Source: Candidatus Falkowiibacteriota bacterium | GTDB lineage: Bacteria > Patescibacteriota > Patescibacteriia > UBA2591 > JABMQE01 | Direction: 5' to 3' | DNA length: 21,879 nucleotides | NCBI GenBank assembly: GCA_013203415.1 | Contig: JABMQE010000026.1 | Location: 1 to 21,879, forward strand | In this document: piece by piece, positions 14,791-21,879 of the stretch | Numbering within the stretch: position 1 is the first letter of the stretch | How the letters are laid out: every line of letters begins with the position of its first letter | Notes under the pieces: model-generated | What the model saw: the letters and a program-made list of their open reading frames with translations, nothing else | Told to the model about the DNA's origin: nothing | The model's database searches: none | Made by a program: the position numbers and the translations under genes

Positions 14791-15456
14791 CTACTCCTTC
14801 TTCCCTTCCCAAAACTTCCTCACATCCTTGAAACGCACTATCCTGTCATTTATCTTCCCGATCTCTCGTGGATAAAACTCAAACAACCTATCACACAACT
14901 CCAACATCCATTTCTTCCTGCTATTCTTGGAAACGACATTAACATTATTAGAATTAGCTATTTGTATCTGCCCCCAACCAAGCGCACCCAAAGTTAAACA
15001 ATTCCAAGCCACAAACTCAATCGGTACAAACATCGCTTTCTTAAAAAACACTTTTGTACCTTTAATTTCATAATCTATTTTCAAAACAACAAAATAGTTC
15101 TTATCATCCTCGTAGAATCTACTCAACCTTTCTACAGAAGTAAGGTTCGGCATATTAAAATCCGAATCAAGACGATGGGTTTTTACATCAATAATATAAT
15201 AAAAATCATCTTTATCCTTGAATGCTAAATCCGCCATCGCCCTGCGGGCAAAATTTGGCGAATATTCCACGCTTAAATTTCCTAAAATCTTATCAAAATT
15301 TTCAGCCAGTACGTCTTGGATAGCATCACCAACAGCCCGAGGGCTATTTACTGTTCTTGGAGAAAGAAAACTTTTTTGTTTACTTAAAAAGTCAACAATC
15401 CCTTTCTCGAGCTTTTTATAAACGTCCGAATAAAAAATTTTGCTTTTAGTTGCCAT
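14791..15456 (-). CDS. Type II restriction endonuclease (PD-(D/E)XK)
   Basis: The 221-aa protein has a plausible nuclease core: E52, D76 in RRAMADLAFKDKDD, and D90-V-K92 in YYIIDVKTH, followed by FNMPNLTSVERL. The D-x-K after a hydrophobic strand is the classic catalytic motif. It starts 9 nt after the stop of an adenine methyltransferase gene, which makes a normal two-gene type II R-M pair. The recognition site cannot be read from the sequence. A terminator follows. Confidence 0.75.
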   Translation of the reverse strand: MATKSKIFYSDVYKKLEKGIVDFLSKQKSFLSPRTVNSPRAVGDAIQDVLAENFDKILGNLSVEYSPNFARRAMADLAFKDKDDFYYIIDVKTHRLDSDFNMPNLTSVERLSRFYEDDKNYFVVLKIDYEIKGTKVFFKKAMFVPIEFVAWNCLTLGALGWGQIQIANSNNVNVVSKNSRKKWMLELCDRLFEFYPREIGKINDRIVRFKDVRKFWEGKKE

Positions 15457-15465
15457 AATAAATTT

Positions 15466-16464
15466 TTATAATAAATTATATTGATTACGTGATATTTTTT
15501 CTTTCCCATTATTCCCATTCAACTGTCCATTCAAGGTATTCCTCTCCCAAAAAACATTATTTGCATAACCCTGGATAGTTTTTTCCTTGTTGGCCATTTC
15601 TAATCTTTTCTCGGTTAAACAAGAATAATCCTTATCAATCTCTATACCAACGTACTTTCTTCCTAATTTCTTAGCCACTACAGAAGTAGTGCCAGAACCC
15701 AAAAAAGGATCAAAAACAATATCATTTTTATTTGAACTAGCCAAAATTATTTTAGCTACAAGTTTTTCTGGCTTCTGGGTCGGATGGTCTGTATTTTCCG
15801 GCATAGACCAAAAAGGTACTGTTATATCTGTCCATAGATTGGATGGATAAGTAATGCGATGCTTGCCATCTTTATCCTCTTGCCAATCTTTTGGTTTGCC
15901 AGAATCGTCTTTATACGGTGCAAGCACTTTTCTTTTTACCTTAACATCATCAATATTAAAAACATAATTTTCCGAAAGCGTGCAAAACCAAATATCTTCA
16001 GAGCAATTTTTCCAATTCCTCTCCGCTCCTCTCCCCTTTTCCCTTTCCCAGGTTATCCGATTTTGGATCTTAAAATACTTTCTAGCAACATTAAAAATTG
16101 CACCAGAAGACTTCCAATCCCCACAGATATAAACCGAGGCATTCTTTTTTAGTAATCTAATCATTTTACTAATCCAAGAGTCTAACCATTCTTCATATTT
16201 ATCAGATTCCATTTCCTTAAAAGAAGTAAGATTGAATTTTTTGCTTAAGTTATAAGGAGGATCTACAAAAACTAAATCAACAAATCCACTGGGAAGATAA
16301 TCAACTACATCATAAATATCTCCGTAAATAGTTTTATTAAGAATATCATCGATAGCAATGGTTTTTCCTATCTTTAATAACTTGTCACCATATTTTAATA
16401 TATCGTCTTTAGATAAATTTATAGTTCTATTTCTGGGTGCTCGATTTTTATCTGATGAAACCAT
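15466..16464 (-). CDS. Type II DNA methyltransferase, beta class
   Basis: The 332-aa S-adenosylmethionine-dependent amino-methyltransferase has the beta-class order: catalytic DPPY (68-71 in VDLVFVDPPYNL), then a specificity region, then HPTQKP (227-232) and the SAM-binding FLGSG (254-258). This is expected to make N6-methyladenine or N4-methylcytosine and to protect sites cut by the following endonuclease. The upstream region holds palindromic copy 2 and a tandem extended -10, giving a leader of about 150 nt. No strong SD precedes the ATG. Target sequence unknown. Confidence 0.9.
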   Translation of the reverse strand: MVSSDKNRAPRNRTINLSKDDILKYGDKLLKIGKTIAIDDILNKTIYGDIYDVVDYLPSGFVDLVFVDPPYNLSKKFNLTSFKEMESDKYEEWLDSWISKMIRLLKKNASVYICGDWKSSGAIFNVARKYFKIQNRITWEREKGRGAERNWKNCSEDIWFCTLSENYVFNIDDVKVKRKVLAPYKDDSGKPKDWQEDKDGKHRITYPSNLWTDITVPFWSMPENTDHPTQKPEKLVAKIILASSNKNDIVFDPFLGSGTTSVVAKKLGRKYVGIEIDKDYSCLTEKRLEMANKEKTIQGYANNVFWERNTLNGQLNGNNGKEKISRNQYNLL

Positions 16465-16507
16465 GATTATTTTTTTATTTTAATTAACTTAGACGATTTA
16501 TATACTT

Positions 16508-16614
16508 ATTCTCCCACTTTCCCCAAAAAAAATCAACCCCAAACCCAAAGCAAAACCCAATAGATGCATTCATGAATGCATTCACAATGCATCTATAGAT
16601 GCATCTATTTTTAG
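16508..16614. repeat. Long repeat containing ATGCAT palindromic element, copy 2
   Basis: The palindromic core is at 16559-16609. Unlike copy 1 it is joined on the left to 51 nt of conserved sequence starting ATTCTCCCACTTTCC. The whole stretch recurs at 21773-21879 in the same orientation with two substitutions. It lies between the promoter and the methyltransferase gene, so it would be transcribed as 5' leader. Confidence 0.92.
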
Positions 16615-16638
16615 TATAGCATGAATTTTAGTATAGCA
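16613..16638 (-). promoter_or_regulatory. Tandem extended -10 elements for the R-M operon
   Basis: On the minus strand TGCTATACT occurs twice, at 16613-16621 and 16630-16638, within a 17-nt direct repeat. The inner copy has the same position relative to the palindrome as TGTTATAAT has in copy 1. No consensus -35 is seen. Confidence 0.55.
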
Positions 16639-16655
16639 TGAAACTAGAAAAAATA

Positions 16656-16681
16656 AAAAGCCGCGCTTGTTGCGGCTTTTT
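16656..16681. terminator. Intrinsic terminator, bidirectional
   Basis: AAAAGCCGC (16656-16664) pairs with GCGGCTTTT (16672-16680) around a 7-nt loop, with T-runs on both strands. It ends the operon of the small PD-(D/E)XK-like gene 16 nt past its stop. Confidence 0.85.
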
Positions 16682-16696
16682 GAATTTGTAATGTAA

Positions 16697-16990
16697 CTAT
16701 TTTACTAACTTCGTGCGAAATCTCACTCCCTTGTGTGTATCCGCGTAATCTTTAAAAACCTGCCGTTGTTTAGCGTCTTTTTTCAAAGAATCCGGTGTCT
16801 CATGTTCCACTATGACAGTATCGCTCTTCTTCTTAGCAATAACATCGGGCCTCTTTCCTTTGAGTGTTTTGGGCTTGTCAAAACCATTAATATCCGCATC
16901 AACTTTATAACCTAGATCATGGTAATAATCAGCTGTCTTCTGTACACCATTGTCGTGTTTTGACTGTCTCCCTGGTGTTCTTTTTGGCAT
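16697..16990 (-). CDS. Small PD-(D/E)XK-like hypothetical protein
   Basis: A basic 97-aa protein. GKRPDVIAKKKSDTVIVEHETPDS (positions 45-68) has the look of a nuclease-fold core, with D49 and E62/E64 on adjacent strands after an N-terminal helix (VQKTADYYHDLGYKV). The final K of D-x-K is not obvious, so it may be an inactive or DNA-binding variant. It is 94 nt downstream of the membrane-protein gene and may share its transcript. Function unknown. Confidence 0.55.
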   Translation of the reverse strand: MPKRTPGRQSKHDNGVQKTADYYHDLGYKVDADINGFDKPKTLKGKRPDVIAKKKSDTVIVEHETPDSLKKDAKQRQVFKDYADTHKGVRFRTKLVK

Positions 16991-17084
16991 AAGTTTATTT
17001 AGTTAATTATTAAGTAATTCTTTACTAACACCGTTATCTTGAACTGAGCGTAGCGAGGTAAATGGTTGTGAAGTCGATAAGAAT

Positions 17085-17726
17085 TTATTTATTAAATATT
17101 TTTAGTGTATAATCATTTAGAGCTTTACTAATGAACCTTTCCGAATAACCAGCTGAAATACTTAAAACAATTAATACAAAACCCTGATCTAAAGCTAGCG
17201 AGACAGCGACGATATTTAACCGTAACAAGCTATATAGTGCTACTCCCGAAACACTCCCGATCAATGGTCTTAAAATCAATTTCATTGTTTTCAACTGATT
17301 CGATTCCTCTACTTTTAAATCTTTTCCCAAATTCAACACTACCCCCAAAGTACCGCCCAATAATCCAAAGACTATACTAGTATAAAAACCATACCTAACA
17401 ATATCAACAAAATAATAATAAACAGAAATCAAAATCAGCTCGCCCAAAATGATAAATATAAAGTATTTAATAACCTTTCTCTGAAATTCTTTCCAGTCAA
17501 AAATTCTCTTCCATAAATTTCCTATAACTTCATTTACCCTGTTGTTTAATCTTTTAGAATATTCCGGTTTTTCTTGAACAACGCTTTCTGCTTTATCCAA
17601 TAAATCAGCCCACCTATCTTTTTCTTTTGATTCTCTAAACACATATAAATCGGCTCTTGTGATTTCAATTTCAGCAAGAATTTTTTGCTCTTCTCTATTA
17701 TATTCTGCTTGTTTTTGATTGTCCAT
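17085..17726 (-). CDS. Four-helix membrane protein with N-terminal coiled coil
   Basis: The first 90 residues of this 213-aa protein are charged and helical (EEQKILAEIEITRADLY). Four hydrophobic segments follow, at about 86-107, 111-133, 151-170 and 172-196. There is no signal peptide or enzymatic motif. The layout resembles small membrane effectors next to sensor genes in defence operons, but I do not recognise a family. It starts 20 nt after the metallo-beta-lactamase gene, and the pair is probably functional together. Confidence 0.65.
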   Translation of the reverse strand: MDNQKQAEYNREEQKILAEIEITRADLYVFRESKEKDRWADLLDKAESVVQEKPEYSKRLNNRVNEVIGNLWKRIFDWKEFQRKVIKYFIFIILGELILISVYYYFVDIVRYGFYTSIVFGLLGGTLGVVLNLGKDLKVEESNQLKTMKLILRPLIGSVSGVALYSLLRLNIVAVSLALDQGFVLIVLSISAGYSERFISKALNDYTLKIFNK

Positions 17727-17746
17727 GAATTTGCTATATTATTATT

Positions 17747-18655
17747 TTATCTTGTAGAAAAAATCATTGGCCTACCCAAGAGATCAATATCAATGTAGAT
17801 ATTACCATTTGATCTAGTGGTTAAGGTATATTTTAACTCGGACTTTTCAGCCGCTAATGATCGTACTTGTAAACCACTCGAATTTTGAGAATAACTACTA
17901 GAAATATTTGTTCCGTCCCCTTCCTCGGCACCCTTTGACAGAATCGAAAGTCTGGGAGCACCCATTGTATCAATCAATTTTTTGGAGTAACCCGATGTGT
18001 GGCCATGATGAGAAGCAACTAAAATATCTACGCCATTAACAATTTTGTCTTTAAACCCATTATGGTTTTTGTCTAAAAGCCAGCCCCAACCAACTTCCTC
18101 CATATCTCCACCAAAAAGAATTCTAAATTTATTAGCACAATTTAATAAAAATACCTGGCTTGAATTATTTTTAATTTTAGACGTTTCAAAAATTGATTCA
18201 TCTTTTAATGTGCTCATCGGTATTAAAAATGGCGTCTTTTCAAATCCCCAATTCGGTTCCTCTGGATTTTTACCCCGATACACATCGCAAAATTCCTTCT
18301 TATATTTTTCAAGGCTATCAACATTATTATCAATAACCCCGTCCGGAAAATCCTCTAAATATCTTCTGGAGAGCAAATATGGTGTTAATTCCCTCTTTAC
18401 TCTCTCGGAGTTATTTATATGATCAGCATCTGGGTGTGTTATAACTAAACTAGTTAATGGATATGTCATCCCTTCCTGTGTCTTATAATCTTCCATGGTC
18501 GAAAGCCATCCATTTTCTTCTCTCATCATCTTTATAGTATCAACCGGACACACTTTCTCGTTATGACGGCCACAATCAATCATCAAACTGTTACCCCTTG
18601 GACAAACCGCCAAAGCACAAGCTGAATTAGATACATCAAATATTACTAATTTCAT
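17747..18655 (-). CDS. ComEC/Rec2-type metallo-beta-lactamase fold protein
   Basis: The 302-aa MBL-fold hydrolase has THPDADH (73-79, the HxHxDH equivalent with the ComEC-type first His replaced), FGGDM (181-185) and ASHHGHTSG (214-222), the pattern of the soluble ComEC/Rec2 MBL domain. There is no membrane segment, so it is cytoplasmic. These enzymes act on nucleic acids or phosphoesters. An insertion of about 90 residues separates the first two motifs. The gene heads the operon with a membrane protein and lies about 220 nt downstream of a consensus promoter, with a structured leader between. Confidence 0.8.
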   Translation of the reverse strand: MKLVIFDVSNSACALAVCPRGNSLMIDCGRHNEKVCPVDTIKMMREENGWLSTMEDYKTQEGMTYPLTSLVITHPDADHINNSERVKRELTPYLLSRRYLEDFPDGVIDNNVDSLEKYKKEFCDVYRGKNPEEPNWGFEKTPFLIPMSTLKDESIFETSKIKNNSSQVFLLNCANKFRILFGGDMEEVGWGWLLDKNHNGFKDKIVNGVDILVASHHGHTSGYSKKLIDTMGAPRLSILSKGAEEGDGTNISSSYSQNSSGLQVRSLAAEKSELKYTLTTRSNGNIYIDIDLLGRPMIFSTR

Positions 18656-18715
18656 ATATTTATCCTTGCCTTTCCCCCAGCATCTTTATGTAAAAATTGG
18701 AGGTATTATTGATTT

Positions 18716-18873
18716 AAAAAATAAAAAAAGACGAAATATAGCACTTGCGATACGTATACATCCGCCTTCTTTGATATAACTTCTATAAACTTTCAAATTC
18801 GGCGGAAATGCATGTAACGCCTATTATTTAGTTCTTTAAAACCCCATACTAAAAACAAAAGCATAAAGTTTAT
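18716..18873 (-). ncRNA. Candidate small RNA or attenuating leader upstream of the MBL gene
   Basis: The region runs from a consensus promoter start (about 18873) to a U-tract (18716-18729). A long imperfect hairpin joins 18801-18820 to 18747-18766 (16 of 20 positions pair, counting wobbles, core CCGCC/GGCGG) over a 34-nt loop. A smaller imperfect hairpin with loop AAGU precedes the U-tract. The transcript could end here as an RNA of about 158 nt, or read through into the MBL operon. I do not recognise an RNA family. Confidence 0.42.
18793..18864 (-). CDS. Possible 23-codon leader ORF
   Basis: ATG at 18864, about 9 nt after the predicted transcript start, to TGA at 18793. The product begins MLLFLVWGFKELN and ends MHFRRI. 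It overlaps one arm of the long hairpin, so translation would change the fold. No SD. It may be chance. Confidence 0.25.
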   Translation of the reverse strand: MLLFLVWGFKELNNRRYMHFRRI

Positions 18874-18879
18874 TTCTTT

Positions 18880-18907
18880 ATTATAGGAGGTTAAAAATAT
18901 TTGTCAA
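18880..18907 (-). promoter_or_regulatory. Consensus promoter for the MBL operon leader
   Basis: On the minus strand perfect TTGACA (18902-18907), 16-nt spacer and perfect TATAAT (18880-18885). Confidence 0.85.
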
Positions 18908-18999
18908 GTCTTTTTTTAGGCCTTCCTTCTCTCCTACCCCATAAAATTTATAACCCTTCCCAAAAAAACAACCCGACTCCGCTTGCGGGCTGAACAAAA

Positions 19000-19024
19000 C
19001 AAAAAAACGCCACGGTTGGACGTT
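19000..19024 (-). terminator. Terminator of the Dam/HNH/HinfI-type operon
   Basis: On the minus strand AACG and CC (with a bulged T) pair with GG and CGTT at 19006-19024, followed by TTTTTTTG. It lies about 57 nt past the methyltransferase stop. The stem is short, so confidence is moderate. Confidence 0.6.
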
Positions 19025-19080
19025 TGACTTGTTCTGTAAAATAAAAATTATCTTGTAAACATTTTTTAAAAACTGATTAC

Positions 19081-19863
19081 TTATTTCGTTTGAATATAAT
19101 TTTCAATGCGCATATTTGCCAGTTCAACATATCTCTTTTCTTTCTCAATACCAACCCAATTCCTGTGAAGGGCATGCGCAACAACGGCTGTGGTACCGCT
19201 CCCCATAAATGGGTCTAAAACCAAATCTCCCTTTCTACTTGCAGTTAAAAGTACCTGCTGAATTAATTTGAGCGGCTTCTGTGTCGGATGCGATTTTATC
19301 CCGTTCTCGTCTCTTAACCTTTCCGGCCCCCTACAGATAGGAAATGTCCAATCAGTATCTTTCATCTGTCTTCCGTCATTCATCATTTTTAAAAACTCAT
19401 AATTAAAAGTATAATTTTTGCAATTTTTATTTTTTACTGCCCAAATTAAAGTCTCGTGATTATTAGTAAATCTCCTACATTTAAAATTAGGCATTGCATC
19501 AATTTTTACCCAAATCACATCATTTAAAAACCATAGCCCAAGGTCCTGCATAATTTTACCAACACGAAAAATGTTGTGATACATTCCCATTACCCAAATC
19601 GTACCCGTTGGCTTTAAAACTCTTTGGCATCCTCTGAGCCAATTTTCTGTAAAACTATCGTATTCTTCATAGCTTTCAAATTTATCCCATCCGTCGGCAA
19701 CGGGAATAACCTCTGAACCATCACCGCGTTTTAATCTTCGCCCTTCTGGCAATTGCAAATGATAAGGAGGGTCCGCAAAAATTAAATCCACAGAATTATC
19801 AGAAAATTTCTTCATTACCTCAATGCAATCACCGTGTATTATTTTGTTAATAAATTTTTGCAC
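19081..19863 (-). CDS. HinfI/CcrM-type adenine DNA methyltransferase
   Basis: The 260-aa beta-class N6-adenine methyltransferase is closely like M.HinfI/CcrM throughout: DLIFADPPYHLQL (DPPY 31-34), VLKPTGTIWVMGMYHNIFRVG, QDLGLWFLNDVIWVK, MPNFKCRRFTNNHETLIWA, HPTQKP (192-197) and FMGSG (219-223). That family methylates GANTC, a likely but unproven target. It lacks the C-terminal extension of about 80 residues found in cell-cycle CcrM, so it is of the restriction-linked HinfI size. The start is GTG at 19863, 2 nt after the HNH stop; the ATG overlapping it is out of frame. Third gene of the operon. Confidence 0.9.
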   Translation of the reverse strand: MQKFINKIIHGDCIEVMKKFSDNSVDLIFADPPYHLQLPEGRRLKRGDGSEVIPVADGWDKFESYEEYDSFTENWLRGCQRVLKPTGTIWVMGMYHNIFRVGKIMQDLGLWFLNDVIWVKIDAMPNFKCRRFTNNHETLIWAVKNKNCKNYTFNYEFLKMMNDGRQMKDTDWTFPICRGPERLRDENGIKSHPTQKPLKLIQQVLLTASRKGDLVLDPFMGSGTTAVVAHALHRNWVGIEKEKRYVELANMRIENYIQTK

Positions 19864-19865
19864 AT

Positions 19866-20600
19866 TTATCTACTATATTCCCCGTACAAATTAATAAGAT
19901 CTTGCAACGATGGAATTGATAATAATTTGTCACTTTTTCTGTGAACAATCCTATGACAATTTGAACAAACAGGTGCAACATTAACCAAAGCCTCACTTAA
20001 ATTTTGTTCTATATTGTCTTCGTAAGCAAAAATTGGCTTGAGGTGATGGATTTCGATATATCCCGTACCAATTTCCCCATAAAAATCTTCAAAATTAAAA
20101 TTACATGCTGAACAGTATATTTTGTTATTCTTTGAATAATATTCTTTGGCGGTTTTAACCAACCTTCTAGATCTTGTTTTTGTTTTAACTCGGCTAAATT
20201 TTATAAACCCCTCTTCGATAATTAAATCTGAATAATCTTTTTCTATAATATCTTTTCTCTGTTCCTCATTAAAGTTATTATCTAAGATAAATGTAAAATT
20301 GTTTATATTTTCTAATAAATATCTTTCTCCTTTGTCGGTTATCTTATGTAAACCGTCTCCCTTAATTCTTGAATACGAGGCCAGCGCCTTACCTTCAAGC
20401 GTTCGATGAGAAACTAAATTTCTGACTTTTTGGCTAAAATATGTATCGTTTCGGCCAGTTATAATTTGGGCATCTCTTCCGGTGATTTCCAGCTCGCGCG
20501 ACAATAAAGCAATTAACATAGAGGTTGTCAAACCTGTTTCCTTGTTCAATAGTAAATAATTTAACGCCGGTATAATTAAATCGCTTTCACTATAAATCAT
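19866..20600 (-). CDS. HNH endonuclease with N-terminal winged-helix-like domain
   Basis: The 244-aa protein has an N-terminal part (1-100) that looks like a winged helix (LTTSMLIALLSRELEITG, HKITDKGERYL), and the C-terminus is a zinc-bound HNH: C163-x2-C166, IEIHH (182-186, catalytic H186), N207, C212-x2-C215 and H220. It lies 13 nt after a Dam-type methyltransferase gene and just before a HinfI-type one, so it is the probable restriction nuclease of this operon. It could instead cut modified DNA like McrA. Recognition sequence unknown. Confidence 0.82.
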   Translation of the reverse strand: MIYSESDLIIPALNYLLLNKETGLTTSMLIALLSRELEITGRDAQIITGRNDTYFSQKVRNLVSHRTLEGKALASYSRIKGDGLHKITDKGERYLLENINNFTFILDNNFNEEQRKDIIEKDYSDLIIEEGFIKFSRVKTKTRSRRLVKTAKEYYSKNNKIYCSACNFNFEDFYGEIGTGYIEIHHLKPIFAYEDNIEQNLSEALVNVAPVCSNCHRIVHRKSDKLLSIPSLQDLINLYGEYSR

Positions 20601-20613
20601 AGTTGTATGTCTA

Positions 20614-21741
20614 TTAAAAATTATAAATTACTAAATGCTCGGCATCCCTGTTATTCCTCCCCTTGACGTTATAAAGGTATTTTTTTTCAAATTTATCAAT
20701 TTTGATACCCTTTCTGTTTTTATAGAGACCAAAAATAAAAGGTGTTTTTTTAATTATAAGTATAAACTTTCCACTCGTTTGATACAACTGCTTTGCTAAC
20801 CTTTCCTGATCTTTTTTACCAAAAGATTTTTTCTCATAATTGCTAAAGTTAGAATCGTATGGGGGGTCAAGAAAAATAAAATCTTCTTTACTAAACTTAT
20901 AATTATTGAAAACTTCTTCGAAATCTTGGTCAATGATGACAACCCCTTTTAATAAATTTTCGACTTCGTTACTGAAGACATGGTCAACCTTTGCTCGAAA
21001 ATTTTTTGAGTTATAGGCGATACCGCCATATGGTATATTAAAATGACCATTATTATTAAATCTAAACATCGAGCCGTAACAAAACTCGCGAATAAAGTAA
21101 TAGTTAGCTATTTTTTTTGCTAAGCAAATTTTGTATTTATCGTCATGAAAATTCATTAAGTCTCTAAAATGCATATAAAAACCACTACGAAATGCTGTTT
21201 CGATGTTTTTATAAATATCATTTTTTGAAAGCTCCCCCCTCTCTTTTTCTATTTTTTTCGTCCTATATATTTTAGATATTAAGTTAGCAGTAATCTGTTT
21301 CAATAAATTCTTATCATCTATACAAAATTTCTTTGTGAATAAACCATTAAAATTTTCTTCATATTTTTCGAGATAATTAATAATAACTTCTCCTAACTTT
21401 TTATCATCAATCCTGTCATGATTATAATCGTTATATAATCTAATGAATCTATTTTCAAAAAATTCTATGTATTTAGGAATTTTTTCCCAATTTTCTACAT
21501 ACTGATACAATTCATTCTTGAAGTGCTGTCGACTATATTTCCCTTTATCTTGTAGAAAACGATAAAAATCCACTAGCTCCTCACATGCATCATTTACTAT
21601 TGCCCGCTGGGGTTTTAGTTGAAAAAAAACAGCACCACCTCCAAAGAATGGCTCGATATATCGCTTGAATGGTGGTATCAAATTTCTTATATATTGATAT
21701 TCCTTTGATTTACCACCTGGCCATTTAATTAGCGCGTGCAT
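20614..21741 (-). CDS. Dam/D12-class adenine DNA methyltransferase
   Basis: Alpha-class N6-adenine methyltransferase. SAM-binding KWPGGKSK (6-13) and YIEPFFGGGAVFF (28-40) are N-terminal, and the catalytic DPPY (292-295 in FIFLDPPYDSNF) is C-terminal, the order of Dam, DpnM and MboI enzymes. At 375 aa it is about 100 residues longer than Dam. The extra is a Lys-rich helical insert around residues 75-210 that may set specificity. First gene of the operon with the HNH nuclease and HinfI-type methyltransferase. Its upstream leader is repeat copy 3. No SD before the ATG. Confidence 0.9.
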   Translation of the reverse strand: MHALIKWPGGKSKEYQYIRNLIPPFKRYIEPFFGGGAVFFQLKPQRAIVNDACEELVDFYRFLQDKGKYSRQHFKNELYQYVENWEKIPKYIEFFENRFIRLYNDYNHDRIDDKKLGEVIINYLEKYEENFNGLFTKKFCIDDKNLLKQITANLISKIYRTKKIEKERGELSKNDIYKNIETAFRSGFYMHFRDLMNFHDDKYKICLAKKIANYYFIREFCYGSMFRFNNNGHFNIPYGGIAYNSKNFRAKVDHVFSNEVENLLKGVVIIDQDFEEVFNNYKFSKEDFIFLDPPYDSNFSNYEKKSFGKKDQERLAKQLYQTSGKFILIIKKTPFIFGLYKNRKGIKIDKFEKKYLYNVKGRNNRDAEHLVIYNF

Positions 21742-21772
21742 GGGTTAAATATTATTAATTCGATCTACTTAT

Positions 21773-21879
21773 ATTCTCCCACTTTCCCCAAAAAAAATCA
21801 ACCCCAAACCCAAAGCAACCCCCAATAGATGCATTCATGAATGCATTCACAATGCATCTATAGATGCATCTATTTTTAG
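21773..21879. repeat. Long repeat containing ATGCAT palindromic element, copy 3
   Basis: Same orientation as 16508-16614, 107 nt with two substitutions. The palindromic core is at 21824-21874. It ends at the window edge in TTTTTAG, exactly where copy 2 continues into TATAGCATG, so the promoter for the Dam operon is predicted just outside the window. Confidence 0.92.

Noticed and set aside
17039..17057. GAGCGTAGCGAG palindrome-like motif
   Set aside because: Short and single copy here; too little to support a repeat family or regulatory site.
18747..18820. Integron attC-like site
   Set aside because: The paired arms do not contain the RYYYAAC/GTTRRRY core motifs and there is no integrase or cassette pattern.
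12739..21879. CRISPR array from the three repeated elements
   Set aside because: Copies are kilobases apart with genes between, there are no regular spacers, and no cas genes were seen.

Overview
The window looks like chromosome of an AT-rich, streamlined bacterium. Proteins are rich in Lys/Ile/Asn, many genes lack a strong Shine-Dalgarno (SD) site, genes are packed into short operons, and TGA is used as a stop. A Patescibacteria/CPR-type genome is my best inference; nothing here (no rRNA or tRNA) proves it.

Layout. (1) 33-2192, minus: an M20 metallopeptidase and an L-Ala-D/L-Glu-type dipeptide epimerase, probably peptide scavenging or recycling. (2) 2272-9129: a block visibly richer in G and C than its flanks, closed at both ends by intrinsic terminators. 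It is a divergon. The minus arm is argS, a threonine-synthase-like PLP enzyme and an ATP-grasp ligase. The plus arm is an ArgE-like deacetylase and an ArgA-like acetyltransferase with a shortened kinase-like domain. It looks horizontally acquired and centred on arginine or an amino-acid-derived product. (3) 9187-12502, plus: the proline operon proB-proC-proA. It is preceded by a near-consensus promoter, a 16-residue leader peptide with four prolines, and a terminator hairpin abutting the proB start. This is a textbook-style transcription attenuator.

(4) 12551-21879, almost all minus: a defence island. A 55-aa AbrB-like regulator gene lies next to the first of three copies of a palindromic element holding four ATGCAT sites. 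Copy 2 precedes a type II methyltransferase + endonuclease operon, which is followed by a SIR2-like NADase and a HEPN/DUF4145-like partner. Copy 3 precedes a Dam-type methyltransferase + HNH nuclease + HinfI/CcrM-type methyltransferase operon. Between them lies an operon of a ComEC-type metallo-beta-lactamase protein, a four-helix membrane protein and a small PD-(D/E)XK-like protein. It has its own consensus promoter and a structured leader or small RNA. Copies 1 and 2 each lie immediately downstream of an extended -10 promoter facing the defence genes, so the element is probably a shared operator or 5' leader.

The strongest candidates for undescribed biology are the proline attenuator, the shared palindromic operator of the defence operons, the SIR2 + HEPN-like pair, and the MBL + membrane protein operon with its structured leader.
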